The notes under the pieces: generated by a model
What the model saw: only the letters and a program-made list of their open reading frames with translations
Database searches by the model: none
What the model was told of the DNA's origin: nothing
Part shown: in pieces, positions 1 through 8,765 of the stretch
How positions within the stretch are numbered: the first letter of the stretch is position 1
Layout: each line of letters begins with the position of its first letter
Assembly (NCBI GenBank): GCA_016839705.1
Contig: JAEOTR010000079.1
Location: forward strand, 32,224-96,223
DNA length: 64,000 nt
From: Promethearchaeota archaeon
GTDB lineage: Archaea > Asgardarchaeota > Lokiarchaeia > Sigyniarchaeales > SOKP01
Reading direction: 5' to 3'
Program-made: the position numbers and the translations under genes

Positions 1-1045
1 ATTTTCCCTTAAATCCCATTTTTTTCGGACTAAAATTCACAGTATAATTTAAGATAACACCCTCTGTTTCAAGCTTTTTAATTCTGTTATGAATAGTTGA
101 TTGGGAAATTTCTAACTCAAGTTGTTCTTTAAAAACTCTACTTATCTCATAGGTAGATATTGGTTTAAGTCCTTGACTATCTCGTAATATTTTTAAAATG
201 CTATAATCAATATTGTCTAATTCAAAATTTAAACCAATTTTTTTTTTTTTTAAATTAAAACCAGAATTATTTTTGATTTCATTAATTTTGTTTATAACAA
301 GTTCTGCTTCTGTTGCATTCTTTAAACCCTTCACAACCATTTTACCATTTGAGAAGATTATAATTGATATAGACAGATTTTCAATCTTAATAACAATCCC
401 AGGGAACCTCTCCGGATTATAATCAATAAATTCATTGTTTTGAGCAATTTGATACAAATCAATTCTTTCTGGAATATTAATTTCTATATTTTCATTTTCA
501 TAGACCTGTTTTTCTTCGATTTTATCAATTAATCGATCTAAAAGTTTCTGAAGAAGAGCTTCTTCAATAGTCATTTTTGACTTCTTTAGACTAATCCCAT
601 TCGTTTTAAAAACCATGATAGTGTCAATTATTTGATATTTTTTAAAATATGATTTTGCCATTATTTTGTCAATAGTATTTAATATCTGATAATATTCCTC
701 AGGGGAATTGAAGATAAATAAGGCGAATAAAGAAAAGTCTCCAATTATTCCATCCAACATTCTTAACTGGGGAACTTCTAACAATTCTTTGACCAATTCA
801 GGTTCTTTAGGGTTGGTTTTGATTTCAAGCATCACGTATTTCAGATTATTTGGATAAATACGTGGATTAATATTTATAGTGAAATTGGTAATTATTTGTT
901 GGTCTCTCAAGCCATCAAGCTTGTTTTGATAAGTTTGTCTTGTAAGTCCTACGGCACGAGAATTTCTTGATATAATAAATTTGGTTTTTCCACTTAAATT
1001 TTTAATATAACTTTGAGCTTCTAGCTTATTATTAGTGTTCTCCAT
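1..1045 (-). CDS. Lrp/AsnC-like regulator with an internal TBP-like repeat (partial, C-terminus beyond window)
   Basis: This frame is open from an ATG at 1045 to the window edge, at least 348 codons. Residues about 5-55 form an AsnC-type helix-turn-helix (ISRNSRAVGLTRQTY), and about 60-140 resemble an Lrp effector (RAM) half. Residues about 180-245 match one half-repeat of archaeal TATA-binding protein, with IDYNPERFPGIV and FSNGKMVVKG followed by the amphipathic final helix (compare YEPEQFPGLV and FSSGK in TBP). A second AsnC HTH follows at about 272-325 (LDNIDYSILKIL, STIHNRIKKLE) and starts another RAM-like part. A DNA-binding transcription factor is well supported; target genes are unknown. 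The TBP homology rests on motif reading. The neighbouring ahcY diverges 137 bp away and could be a target. Confidence 0.8.
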   Translation of the reverse strand, partial: MENTNNKLEAQSYIKNLSGKTKFIISRNSRAVGLTRQTYQNKLDGLRDQQIITNFTININPRIYPNNLKYVMLEIKTNPKEPELVKELLEVPQLRMLDGIIGDFSLFALFIFNSPEEYYQILNTIDKIMAKSYFKKYQIIDTIMVFKTNGISLKKSKMTIEEALLQKLLDRLIDKIEEKQVYENENIEINIPERIDLYQIAQNNEFIDYNPERFPGIVIKIENLSISIIIFSNGKMVVKGLKNATEAELVINKINEIKNNSGFNLKKKKIGLNFELDNIDYSILKILRDSQGLKPISTYEISRVFKEQLELEISQSTIHNRIKKLETEGVILNYTVNFSPKKMGFKGK

Positions 1046-1182
1046 TTTCTTACAATTTTTCAGATTTTTTATTTGTTGTTAATCAAATGTTAAATTTCAT
1101 TTATAAATATTTGCCCTTCACCAAAAAAAGCTTTATTAATTAATTAAAACTAATAATCTTAAAAATCAAAAAGTGAATTCAA

Positions 1183-2451
1183 ATGGTAAATTTTAAAATT
1201 GCTGACGAAAATTTAGCAGAAAAAGGATTAGAAGCGTTATATGTTGCGGAAAACAAGATGCCGGTGACTGCTAAGGTTATTCGGGAGCGATTCGCAAAGG
1301 AAAAACCTTTGGAAGGCATAACTATTGCAGGATGCTTACATATAACTAAAGAAACTGCCAATCTAGCGCGAACCTTAAAAACTGGTGGTGCTGATGTTTG
1401 GTTATGTGGTAGTAATCCATTATCCACTCAAGACGATGTAGCTGCCGCTTTAGTAAAGGAAGATATCAATATTTTTGCATGGCACGGCAATACTGATGAA
1501 GAATTTTATTGGTGTATTCGTGAGTGTTTAAAAGCTAAACCTAATATCCTCATTGATGACGGGGCTGATATGATCGTTACAGCTCATAAGGAGTTTCCCG
1601 AATTAATAACTGATGGTGTAATCATAGGGTGTCAAGAAGAAACAACTACTGGTGTAAAGCGTTTTAAGGCAATGGATGCAGCCGGAGATTTGAAAGTCCC
1701 TCTCTTCCCTGTAAATGATGCTCGATGTAAAAATCAGTTCGATAATGAGTTAGGAACCGGGCAAGGAATAGTGGCTGCAATCTATGGGATGCATGTGCTA
1801 TTTGCCGGTAAGACCGTAGTAATTGCAGGTTATGGACATTGTTCTTCTGGTATGGCTTTAAGAGCTCGGGGATTGGGTGCTGATGTAATAGTGACTGAAA
1901 TAGATCCGATTAAAGCTCTTCAAGCTAGATTTGCTGGTTTTCAGGTAATGCCAATTGAAAAAACACTCCCAATTGCTGACATAATCCTAACTGCTACAGG
2001 ATGTAAGCATGTAATTCAACCATCAAAAGAGATGTTTGATAAACTAAAGGAAGGTGTTATCCTCGGTAATTTGGGTCATTTTGACATTGAGATTCCCACT
2101 AAAGAATTGTATGAATATGCTAAGGAAATAAAACCTATCAGGCAGAATGTTGAAGAATTAATTTTTCCTGATGATAAAAGGATATATCTCCTAGCTAAAG
2201 GAAGATTAGCTAACCTGGTACTCTCTGAAGGACATCCTGCTGAAGTTATGGATATGTCATTCGGTCTTCAATCTTTAATGTCCGAATTTATTGTCAAAAA
2301 TAAAGATTTATTAAAACCAGGAATGGTTGATATACCTGTAGAGATAGATGACAGAGTAGGATTCCTAAAACTTCAATCAATGGGTGTGGAAATAGATAAA
2401 CTCAGTAAGGAGCAATATAATTATATCCACGGCTATGAAGAAGGAACCTAA
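1183..2451 (+). CDS. ahcY: Adenosylhomocysteinase (SAH hydrolase)
   Basis: This NAD-dependent cytosolic enzyme splits S-adenosylhomocysteine into adenosine and homocysteine, recycling the product of SAM-dependent methylation. At 422 residues it has the usual archaeal length. Visible signatures are HITKETANL (53-61), GCQEETTTG (149-157), the substrate/NAD region with K183 and D187 ahead of GTGQ, and the Rossmann loop GYGHCSSG (216-223). Some archaeal members (characterised in methanogens) prefer S-inosylhomocysteine, so the exact substrate is not certain. The gene stands alone, diverging from the Lrp-TBP regulator and convergent with the ArsA-type ATPase. Confidence 0.95.
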   Translation: MVNFKIADENLAEKGLEALYVAENKMPVTAKVIRERFAKEKPLEGITIAGCLHITKETANLARTLKTGGADVWLCGSNPLSTQDDVAAALVKEDINIFAWHGNTDEEFYWCIRECLKAKPNILIDDGADMIVTAHKEFPELITDGVIIGCQEETTTGVKRFKAMDAAGDLKVPLFPVNDARCKNQFDNELGTGQGIVAAIYGMHVLFAGKTVVIAGYGHCSSGMALRARGLGADVIVTEIDPIKALQARFAGFQVMPIEKTLPIADIILTATGCKHVIQPSKEMFDKLKEGVILGNLGHFDIEIPTKELYEYAKEIKPIRQNVEELIFPDDKRIYLLAKGRLANLVLSEGHPAEVMDMSFGLQSLMSEFIVKNKDLLKPGMVDIPVEIDDRVGFLKLQSMGVEIDKLSKEQYNYIHGYEEGT

Positions 2452-2505
2452 AATCTTCCTTTCTTTTTGACCTGAATCTCAAATATTTTAAGTTTATTTC
2501 TAATT

Positions 2506-3519
2506 TTAAGGGCTTAGAATGTCGTTTGGATTATTGATATCCCCATAAACCTCACGAGCTAAGTTTCTTAATCCTTTTAAACCAAAAGGTTCTTTTTCAA
2601 GTCTATTCGATTCCCAAATCTTTAAATTTTTAAATTCTTTTCGAATCTGTCCCACATAATTAAGTTGAATATTCCGTACATTGCTACAAAACTCACATTC
2701 ATCATGTTGCGGAGTAATTAAATTAATATGTACCCCATCAAGATTGATATATTTCTCCGTTAAGTCTCTGGCTCTTTTTATTTCTTCAAAACTTGGTTTT
2801 TCTGCTATTGTTACAAGCCGTAATGATCCAAAAGTATGGATTAACTCCGTTATTCTTTCCCCACGTTCTTCTAGATCTACCAACATCTTAAAAATTTCCT
2901 TCCCTAATTCTCGTCTTTTCTTAGGATCATCAAAAGGCTTTATAATATTTCTGAAAACTTTGGAAAATTTTCTTACAGCATCTTTAATTGAATTATAGAA
3001 ATTCAAAGAATATTTTAATACAACTTTAACCTGATCTTCGGGTATTTCAAATAAAGCAACCATGTTTCCTGTTGGGGGGAAATCTGCTACAATTATGTCA
3101 AATTTTTGGGATTGTTGATTTTCAGCATCTAAAATTTCCTGAAAAAACATTGCATTTTTTAGTGCAAGTGGGATAGAATCAGCCGTAAATGTAGTATCCA
3201 TAAACTTCTCTATTTGAGGAATTAATCCTACTAAGGGCATTTCTCTCATTAATGCTTTCATCTTCGATATTAAATTTTTTGTGTATTTCTCAGCATATTT
3301 ATGTGGATCTGGCTCAATTGCCCATAGGTTATCAGATATAAGGGTTAATTTATTCCCAATTTCAGAATTAAATAAATCCGTTAGGTTATGAGCCATATCA
3401 AAGGAAATAAGAAGGATCTTTTTATCAGGGAGAAGATCTGATAAGACTACTGCTGTAGCTGCACTTATAGTGCTTTTGCCAACACCCCCTTTTCCCCCAA
3501 GTACAATAATTTTCTCCAA
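2506..3519 (-). CDS. ArsA/Get3-family ATPase
   Basis: This is a 337-residue P-loop ATPase of the ArsA/Get3 family. The deviant Walker A GKGGVGKST lies at residues 9-17, the switch-I-like FDMAHNLTD at about 40-48 and the A-loop/switch II ADFPPTG near 147. The pair CEFC near residue 276 matches the zinc-binding CxxC that Get3-type dimers use. The single-domain length fits a Get3-like targeting factor for tail-anchored membrane proteins better than the two-domain arsenite pump ATPase. The arsenic genes of this window lie about 49 kb away and do not include it. It converges with ahcY. Confidence 0.85.
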   Translation of the reverse strand: MEKIIVLGGKGGVGKSTISAATAVVLSDLLPDKKILLISFDMAHNLTDLFNSEIGNKLTLISDNLWAIEPDPHKYAEKYTKNLISKMKALMREMPLVGLIPQIEKFMDTTFTADSIPLALKNAMFFQEILDAENQQSQKFDIIVADFPPTGNMVALFEIPEDQVKVVLKYSLNFYNSIKDAVRKFSKVFRNIIKPFDDPKKRRELGKEIFKMLVDLEERGERITELIHTFGSLRLVTIAEKPSFEEIKRARDLTEKYINLDGVHINLITPQHDECEFCSNVRNIQLNYVGQIRKEFKNLKIWESNRLEKEPFGLKGLRNLAREVYGDINNPNDILSP

Positions 3520-3896
3520 TTACTTAATTCTCCACAGATTCCTTAATTTTGCATAACTATTTACTTAATTTTATATTACAAAAACAAATATGACATAAAA
3601 AACTAACCAAATGATTTAGATAAGTGTTTTAAAATTCTTTAAATTAACAAAAAATAAATACTTTGTAAGATGTTATGAGTATATAAGATTACTATTATAC
3701 ATATCTTAAAATTTAAATCAAAAAGATTAATCAAACAGATTACATCATTATAATTTTCAATCAAATTAGTAAAATATCAAATTTTATCAATTAGTAAAAA
3801 AAATTATTCAATTACATAAATCAAACAAAAAAATTATTAGAAATATAATCCGTTCAGTAAATTTAAATATAATTGATCAGACTTATAACAAGATAT
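3520..3896. other. Intergenic, very AT-rich, no gene seen
   Basis: No plausible reading frame is seen here. The stretch is nearly pure A/T with several occurrences of the short word AATCAAA or close variants between about 3715 and 3835. A TATA-like tract (TTTAAATATA) at about 3862-3871 sits about 25 bp ahead of the structured element starting at 3897. The left part should hold the minus-strand promoter of the ArsA-type gene. Origin activity was considered, but no Orc1/Cdc6 gene or origin-recognition repeat is visible. Confidence 0.4.
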
Positions 3897-4030
3897 AAGA
3901 AGTAGGTTCATAAGTTAAGCTTAACAATAATCATAAGATTTCTATAATATCTAAAAGATATAGTATCTCTATTAGGAAAATCTAATTAGCATTGTTTCTA
4001 ACTTAAAGAGTTAGATACTACTTCTTTTTT
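3897..4030 (+). ncRNA. Candidate structured RNA (multibranch fold ending in a T-run)
   Basis: A perfect 9-bp inverted repeat (AAGAAGTAG at 3897-3905, CTACTTCTT at 4018-4026) encloses four successive hairpins: GTTAAGCTTAAC (3914-3925), ATATCT-AAA-AGATAT (3947-3961), ATTAGG-AAAA-TCTAAT (3971-3986) and TCTAACT-TAAAG-AGTTAGA (3997-4015). The 3' strand of the closing stem runs straight into six Ts (4025-4030), a terminator-like end. A TATA-like tract lies about 25 bp upstream. It does not match tRNA or 5S rRNA. Because the region is very AT-rich, individual palindromes can arise by chance; the nested arrangement is the evidence. It could also be a leader for dnaG 70 bp downstream. Confidence 0.35.
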
Positions 4031-4100
4031 ATGAGTTTACTCTAAATTTTGATTTATTGAATATAAAAATCAAACATTAAATATGAAATAATAAAAGGAA

Positions 4101-5285
4101 GTGATTAGAATTAATACTCAATCAGATTTTACAACTAAATATATTATTGAAGTGAAATTTAATATTAAAGGTGTGGTGGAGAAGAGTGACATTGTGGGGG
4201 CTATTTTTGGACAAACAGAAGGTCTGCTTTTGGATCTAGATTTAAGAGATCTTCAAAAATCTGGAAGAATAGGTAGAATAGAGGTTGAGACTGAATCAAA
4301 AGAGGGAATATCAGAAGGTATCATCAAAATTCCCTCATCTTTAACTCGAAAGGAGACAGCATTATTAGCAGCTACTGTAGAAACAGTTTCAAGAGTTGGT
4401 CCTTGCGAAGCTGAGATTTTACTGATAGAAATCCGTGATGTGCGTGAAACTAAACGTCTGAAAATTATAGAGAGAGCAGCAGAACTTTTAAAAAAATGGG
4501 ATCAGAAATCATTGGAGCAGAGTGAAATTGAAGAAAAGATGGATACTGACATTAAATTAGGAGAAATAATAACTTGGGGTCCTGAAAAACTCCCAGCCGG
4601 TCCGGAAGTAGATAGTGATAAAGATCTTATTATTGTGGAAGGTCGAGCCGATGTTCTTAATTTGTTACGTATAGGTATTAAAAATACGATAGCAGTTCAG
4701 GGGACCCAAATACCCAAATCAGTGAAGGATTTAGTAAAAACGAAGAAAACAATCACTTGTTTTCTTGATGGGGATCGTGGTGGTACTATTATATTAAACG
4801 AATTAATGCAATTGATGAAATTAGATTATGTTGCAAGAGCTCCCGATGGATTTGAAGTTGAGGAATTAACAAGAAAACAATTGGTTAAAGCATTGCAAAA
4901 CAAGAGACCACCAAAAAAACTTAAAGAATTAAATACTAAAATTACAGAAGAAAGCGGAGATAGTAGTAAGGGAAACAGGCTTCATAAATTCTTAAAAAAG
5001 ATGAAAATAAAAGATGATTCTAAAATAATGGAATTCATCAATGGGATTAAAACCGGTCATAGTATAGGTTTGGATAAGAATCTTGAGAAACTATTTGAGA
5101 TTCCAGTTGGCGAATTGTTCGGAAAGATTAGAACCTTTAAGGATACTCATTACTTAATAATTGATGGAATTTTAACAAAACGTTTACTCTCGATTTCTAT
5201 AAACATGAAAATTAAATTTATTGCTTGTAAAAATAAGGAAGAGGAATTAACCATTCCCGAGCAAATAATGGTGTTTTATATTTAA
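4101..5285 (+). CDS. dnaG: Archaeal DnaG-type primase / exosome-associated protein
   Basis: This 394-residue protein has the archaeal DnaG layout. An N-terminal domain carries the hallmark VVEKSDIVGAIFGQTEGLL, followed by DLRDLQKSGRIGRIEV. The TOPRIM domain shows the acidic residue in IIVEGRADVLNLL (about 176) and DGDRGG (about 222). The C-terminal part has no recognisable helicase-binding domain. In archaea DnaG makes short RNA primers in vitro and is a stable subunit of the RNA exosome, binding Csl4. The start is a GTG at 4101 directly after AAAAGGAA; no ATG precedes the conserved N-terminus in frame. Confidence 0.93.
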   Translation: MIRINTQSDFTTKYIIEVKFNIKGVVEKSDIVGAIFGQTEGLLLDLDLRDLQKSGRIGRIEVETESKEGISEGIIKIPSSLTRKETALLAATVETVSRVGPCEAEILLIEIRDVRETKRLKIIERAAELLKKWDQKSLEQSEIEEKMDTDIKLGEIITWGPEKLPAGPEVDSDKDLIIVEGRADVLNLLRIGIKNTIAVQGTQIPKSVKDLVKTKKTITCFLDGDRGGTIILNELMQLMKLDYVARAPDGFEVEELTRKQLVKALQNKRPPKKLKELNTKITEESGDSSKGNRLHKFLKKMKIKDDSKIMEFINGIKTGHSIGLDKNLEKLFEIPVGELFGKIRTFKDTHYLIIDGILTKRLLSISINMKIKFIACKNKEEELTIPEQIMVFYI

Positions 5286-5322
5286 AAAACATCCATTTTA
5301 TTTTGTTTAAAGTATTAATTAA

Positions 5323-5562
5323 TCAACCAATGGGTAAGGCTACAGAAAAGATTAGTTGGATAACAAAGGAAAGAGCGCCCAAAACAACAGATCCTATAGC
5401 ACATATTTTAAAAACAGTAAAATAATCTTTTCTACTAGGTTTATTAGCTATTTTTAATATTCTTCTTGAATTTTGATAGAAAATCCCTAACCGTGCAAAA
5501 AAACCAGGCTTTTTTTGCTTATCATGTCTTGAATATTTTTCATATTTGGGGTAGTTTGACAC
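5323..5562 (-). CDS. secE: Protein translocase subunit SecE / Sec61 gamma
   Basis: This 79-residue protein has one C-terminal membrane helix (about 50-75) preceded by the amphipathic cytosolic helix and the typical ANKPSRKDYFTVFKI motif of SecE/Sec61gamma. It clamps the SecY channel in the plasma membrane. It ends the conserved minus-strand cluster, 52 bp after ftsY, so SRP receptor and translocon subunit are probably co-expressed. The length is normal for archaeal SecE. No NusG or L11 gene follows, although these often accompany archaeal secE. Confidence 0.85.
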   Translation of the reverse strand: MSNYPKYEKYSRHDKQKKPGFFARLGIFYQNSRRILKIANKPSRKDYFTVFKICAIGSVVLGALSFVIQLIFSVALPIG

Positions 5563-5614
5563 ATTAAATTAAATCAATAAAGTTATATTAAGTTTATCTA
5601 CTTCGAAAAATACC

Positions 5615-6526
5615 TTATTTGAAATCAAGAATACTTGAGAGAAAAATATCTCGATTGAATGGTTTTAAGTCGTTATATCCTTGTCCGATACCTAATAAGA
5701 TAATCGGTTTTTTTGTTTCATAAGCGATAGATAAGGCAGCGCCCCCTTTCGCATCAGCATCTATCTTAGTTAAAATATTTGCATCGATTCCAACTTGTTT
5801 ATCAAATTCTCTAGCTTGGTATAAAATATCATTTCCCGCTAGGCTATCTCCTATAAACACCTTCAAATCAGGATTAGCAACTTTACAGATTTTTTGCATT
5901 TCCATCATTAAATTCCGGTTTGTTGTTTGCCTTCCAGAAGTATCAATCAAAACCACGTCGATGTTTTTAGCTCTAGCATGTTCAATAGCATCCCAAGCAA
6001 CTGATGCTGGATCTGATTTATATTCGTGTTTTATAACCTTAATTCCTACATTATCCATATGCTTAGTTAGTTGTTCAATAGCTCCCGCTCGGAATGTGTC
6101 TGAAGCAGCTGCCACAGAACTTATGCTATTATCTTTTAGGAAATTAGCAACTTTAGCAATTGTAGTGGTTTTTCCTGTTCCATTTATTCCAAAAAAAACA
6201 AATACATATGGTAAACCTAACGAGTTTTTTGCTTTAATTTCTTTAATTATATCAATTTCCTCTTCAGGTGTTAAGATTTCAATTATAACTTCTTTTAATG
6301 TATCTAATAATATTTTTTTAGTTGATGTTAATCGAGTAATTTGTTGACCTTTAAAAGATCCAATAATACTATTACAAATTTCATCAGCTGTGTCAATTGC
6401 AACATCATTACTAATAAGGAGAATTCTCAACTCATGTATAGCATCATCTAAATTTTTTTCAGTTAAAGTTTTTTTAACAAATGTTGAAAATACATTTTTT
6501 AGTTTTTCAAGCATATAATTCTCCAC
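5615..6526 (-). CDS. ftsY: Signal recognition particle receptor FtsY
   Basis: FtsY is the GTPase docking the SRP-ribosome complex at the membrane. This 303-residue copy has a short four-helix N domain (LEKLKNVFSTFVKKT) and a complete G domain: P-loop GINGTGKTTT (113-122), ASDTFRAGA (about 141-149), DTSGRQTTNRNLM (about 195) and TKIDADAKGG (about 258), ending in GIGQGYNDLKPF. There is no long acidic A domain, as usual in archaea. FtsY rather than SRP54 is supported by the absence of an M domain. The gene follows pfdA in the ribosomal/secretion cluster. Confidence 0.95.
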   Translation of the reverse strand: MENYMLEKLKNVFSTFVKKTLTEKNLDDAIHELRILLISNDVAIDTADEICNSIIGSFKGQQITRLTSTKKILLDTLKEVIIEILTPEEEIDIIKEIKAKNSLGLPYVFVFFGINGTGKTTTIAKVANFLKDNSISSVAAASDTFRAGAIEQLTKHMDNVGIKVIKHEYKSDPASVAWDAIEHARAKNIDVVLIDTSGRQTTNRNLMMEMQKICKVANPDLKVFIGDSLAGNDILYQAREFDKQVGIDANILTKIDADAKGGAALSIAYETKKPIILLGIGQGYNDLKPFNRDIFLSSILDFK

Positions 6527-6583
6527 AAAAATTAGAATTCTTATCGTAAATTTTGTTAAACTACACTAGTTAACCAAGTTTAA

Positions 6584-6997
6584 TTACTTCTGAAGATATC
6601 CCTGTTGAAGAAGTTGAGATGTTTTTTGTAAATTTATTTCAAAATTCTGTAATTGAGTTCTTATAAACTGTATTTCTTTATTGTGTTGTTCTATCCGTTT
6701 CTCAAGGAATTCAATTGCGGCATCTATGCCTTTCTCAATTATCACATCTTGAGTCACAGCTACCAATACCTTTTCAGTGTCTTTAATAGTTGCTTTAATA
6801 TTTGCTAATCCTCCAATTGGTAAAAGAATTTCATCACCCACTTTTACACCTTCTTTTATATTTTCAAGGGTAGCCTTAGTATTTAAATAATTGGCAAGAA
6901 TAGCATTGACATATTCTAATTGTCCCTGATATACATCTCTTTGTTGCTTTAAATAGCTAAACATTTGTAATTGATCCTGATAAGTTTGAGGTTCCAT
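6584..6997 (-). CDS. pfdA: Prefoldin alpha subunit
   Basis: This 137-residue protein has two long coiled-coil helices (about 5-45 and 92-135) around a beta-hairpin region containing VGDEILLPIGGLANIKATI, the prefoldin alpha signature. In archaea two alpha and four beta subunits form a jellyfish-shaped co-chaperone that captures unfolded proteins and passes them to the thermosome. The order rpl18a-pfdA-ftsY is a conserved archaeal arrangement, which supports the call. Confidence 0.93.
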   Translation of the reverse strand: MEPQTYQDQLQMFSYLKQQRDVYQGQLEYVNAILANYLNTKATLENIKEGVKVGDEILLPIGGLANIKATIKDTEKVLVAVTQDVIIEKGIDAAIEFLEKRIEQHNKEIQFIRTQLQNFEINLQKTSQLLQQGYLQK

Positions 6998-7024
6998 TTT
7001 CTTTTGCTCCGTTTAATAAATTAT

Positions 7025-7252
7025 TTATTCTGATAATTCCCTTATCAGATAATCTTGAGATTCTTCAAAGGTTATTTCCCTAATATCTTGAATATTAATT
7101 TGGCGTCTATAAATTCCTATAGATGTAATTTGACTTAGTACCTTTTCAATAGCATCTTCCTCTTTCAAAGCACGAACTTCTTTACGAAACAAATATTTCT
7201 TGAAATTTTTTCTGTAATTCCCAATGATTCTATAAATTTTTATCTCTGACAT
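7025..7252 (-). CDS. rpl18a: Large-subunit ribosomal protein L18Ae (LX)
   Basis: This short basic protein (MSEIKIYRIIGNYRK, 75 residues) matches archaeal LX/L18Ae, a surface protein of the 50S subunit. The frame extends upstream to an ATG at 7276, which would add an unusual hydrophobic octapeptide. The ATG at 7252 is preferred because it places MSEIKIYRI at the conserved N-terminus. It lies between aIF6 and pfdA, its standard neighbours in archaea. Confidence 0.85.
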   Translation of the reverse strand: MSEIKIYRIIGNYRKNFKKYLFRKEVRALKEEDAIEKVLSQITSIGIYRRQINIQDIREITFEESQDYLIRELSE

Positions 7253-7346
7253 TGCTATTAAGATCCATTGATTCAATGTTTATAAAAAAGACTAATATTA
7301 TAAAAAATATTAAATTTTGCTTTTTACCAATACTTCTTCTTAAGTG

Positions 7347-8027
7347 TTATAACTGCAGAACGCTTGTAATTCTCATCATTTCAGGTCCTGTACAATTTGC
7401 ACCAAAAATACCACTTCTATCATTTACGATTGCCCCTGAACTTAGATAAGGTATCCCCCGATTTACAGTTGAGACGTCCGTTTCATTCACTTTCAATATT
7501 GAAGATATATATTCTATTTCATCATCAGTAGAGAGAGGATGCACCAAACAACCATTGTTATTCACTAATGAAATTGAACCGGGAAGGTAACTATTAGCGA
7601 ATTCATAAACTACAGTTTCAACACATAGAGTATCTTCAATTTCTTTCCTATAATCTTTTAACAGAGAACTAATAATAGCCCCTTTATCGTTACAGAGAAT
7701 CAAATTACCATATGCATTATCTATGGATTTAAGGACGCCTATTTGAGAGGGATTTTTTTCTTCCTTCAAAAATTCTCTTAACTGATCCAACTCATCATCC
7801 TTAATAATGTGTGGCACGATTATCCCAAATTTATTTGACGCGGTATAGGCTCCTAAGAGATAAGAATTATGAATTGTAATAGGATAAAAAGGTACTTGAA
7901 AAATATTTCTGAATTTTTTAAGTATTGGTTTTAGTAATGTTGGTGGATAAAGTATGTATGCATTGTTAGCAGTAAGATAAACTCCAATTAAACTACGTCC
8001 AAAAACTTGAGATCTTAAAATTGCCAT
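7347..8027 (-). CDS. eif6: Translation initiation factor 6 (aIF6)
   Basis: aIF6 binds the 50S subunit through L14/L24 and prevents premature joining with 30S. The protein has 226 residues and five repeated beta-alpha units, seen as internal pseudo-repeats such as NKFGIIVPHIIKDDELDQL, CLVHPLSTDDEIEYI and GIFGANCTGPEMMRI. Full length is typical. It sits between rpl31e and rpl18a, as in many archaea. Confidence 0.95.
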   Translation of the reverse strand: MAILRSQVFGRSLIGVYLTANNAYILYPPTLLKPILKKFRNIFQVPFYPITIHNSYLLGAYTASNKFGIIVPHIIKDDELDQLREFLKEEKNPSQIGVLKSIDNAYGNLILCNDKGAIISSLLKDYRKEIEDTLCVETVVYEFANSYLPGSISLVNNNGCLVHPLSTDDEIEYISSILKVNETDVSTVNRGIPYLSSGAIVNDRSGIFGANCTGPEMMRITSVLQL

Positions 8028-8101
8028 GTGATAAATTTGTACTTGTTTAATAAATATATTAAAAATAGGATACTTCCGTCAAAATTAATTTAGTTTATTT
8101 C

Positions 8102-8557
8102 TTATGCTAAATATACAACACAGAGGCCATCAATATTTTTTGTTACTCTTACCTTTAATTTTCTCGGTGGTTTCTGAATTCCACGTTCCCATATTCGTTC
8201 ATTAACTTCTTGAGATATTACTAGAGATTCTGGTTTAAAATGACGGGTCATGAATTCTCTAAGATATCGGATCGATTTTTTAGCCCATTTATTTCTAGGT
8301 CCTTTTCTAGCTTTCGCAAGGGGGATAATATAAATTCTCTCATCAATAATTTCTTCTTCAGGAGCTAGTTCTTCAACTTCTTCAACAGCTTCAATCTCCT
8401 CTTCAAAAATCTCACTTATTTCTTCTTCTTCTGAAATTTCATCTAAACTAAATTCCTCAATCTCTTCAATTTCTTCTTCAGGTACTTCTTCCTCTGTGTC
8501 TACTAACTCTTCTTCCAAATTATCTAAATTAATTTCCTTTGATTTCTTTTTAGCCAT
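8102..8557 (-). CDS. rpl31e: Large-subunit ribosomal protein L31e with acidic N-terminal extension
   Basis: Residues about 72-151 are a complete L31e domain (ERIYIIPLAKARKGPRNKWAK, then SIRYLREFMTRH and KPPRKLKVRVT), an exit-tunnel protein of the 50S subunit. The first 70 or so residues are an extra segment made almost wholly of Glu with scattered hydrophobics after a KKKSK start. L31e is usually about 80-100 residues. No internal ATG restores a short form in frame, so the extension appears to be translated. It might be a flexible tail or a binding surface for basic partners. Confidence 0.93.
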   Translation of the reverse strand: MAKKKSKEINLDNLEEELVDTEEEVPEEEIEEIEEFSLDEISEEEEISEIFEEEIEAVEEVEELAPEEEIIDERIYIIPLAKARKGPRNKWAKKSIRYLREFMTRHFKPESLVISQEVNERIWERGIQKPPRKLKVRVTKNIDGLCVVYLA

Positions 8558-8593
8558 TTTGATTACGACATATTTTTTTCTGCTAATTTAAAT

Positions 8594-8755
8594 TTAGTCT
8601 TTCTTTAACTTCGTATTTCTCCAGGTTCTATTAGAATGTGGGCTACTCCTTACTTTTCCTTTTGTTCTCATCACAATCCAATTCGGGATAGAATTATTTT
8701 GATTCATCTTTTTTGCTCTACGCAATTTGGAGGGAAGATTTTTATTACGAGCCAT
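8594..8755 (-). CDS. rpl39e: Large-subunit ribosomal protein L39e
   Basis: This 53-residue, very basic protein starts MARNKNLPSKLRRAKKMNQN and has the L39e core IPNWIVMRTKGKVR followed by the RTWRNTKLKK tail. L39e lines the peptide exit tunnel. The gene ends 36 bp before the rpl31e start and begins 10 bp after the PDCD5 stop, so it is part of the ribosomal operon. Its pairing with rpl31e and aIF6 is a standard archaeal order. Confidence 0.95.
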   Translation of the reverse strand: MARNKNLPSKLRRAKKMNQNNSIPNWIVMRTKGKVRSSPHSNRTWRNTKLKKD

Positions 8756-8765
8756 TTTTCTCTCT

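Noticed and set aside
1179..1427. Minus-strand 82-residue frame
   Set aside because: It lies opposite the well-supported ahcY gene and has no motif; it is a shadow of that gene.
2506..3519. Arsenite-pump ATPase role for the ArsA-family gene
   Set aside because: It is single-domain with a CxxC pair and lies far from the arsR/acr3 island, which fits a Get3-like protein better.
3520..4100. Replication origin next to dnaG
   Set aside because: AATCAAA words recur, but no Orc1/Cdc6 gene, origin-recognition boxes or clear duplex-unwinding element is visible; archaeal dnaG is not an origin marker.
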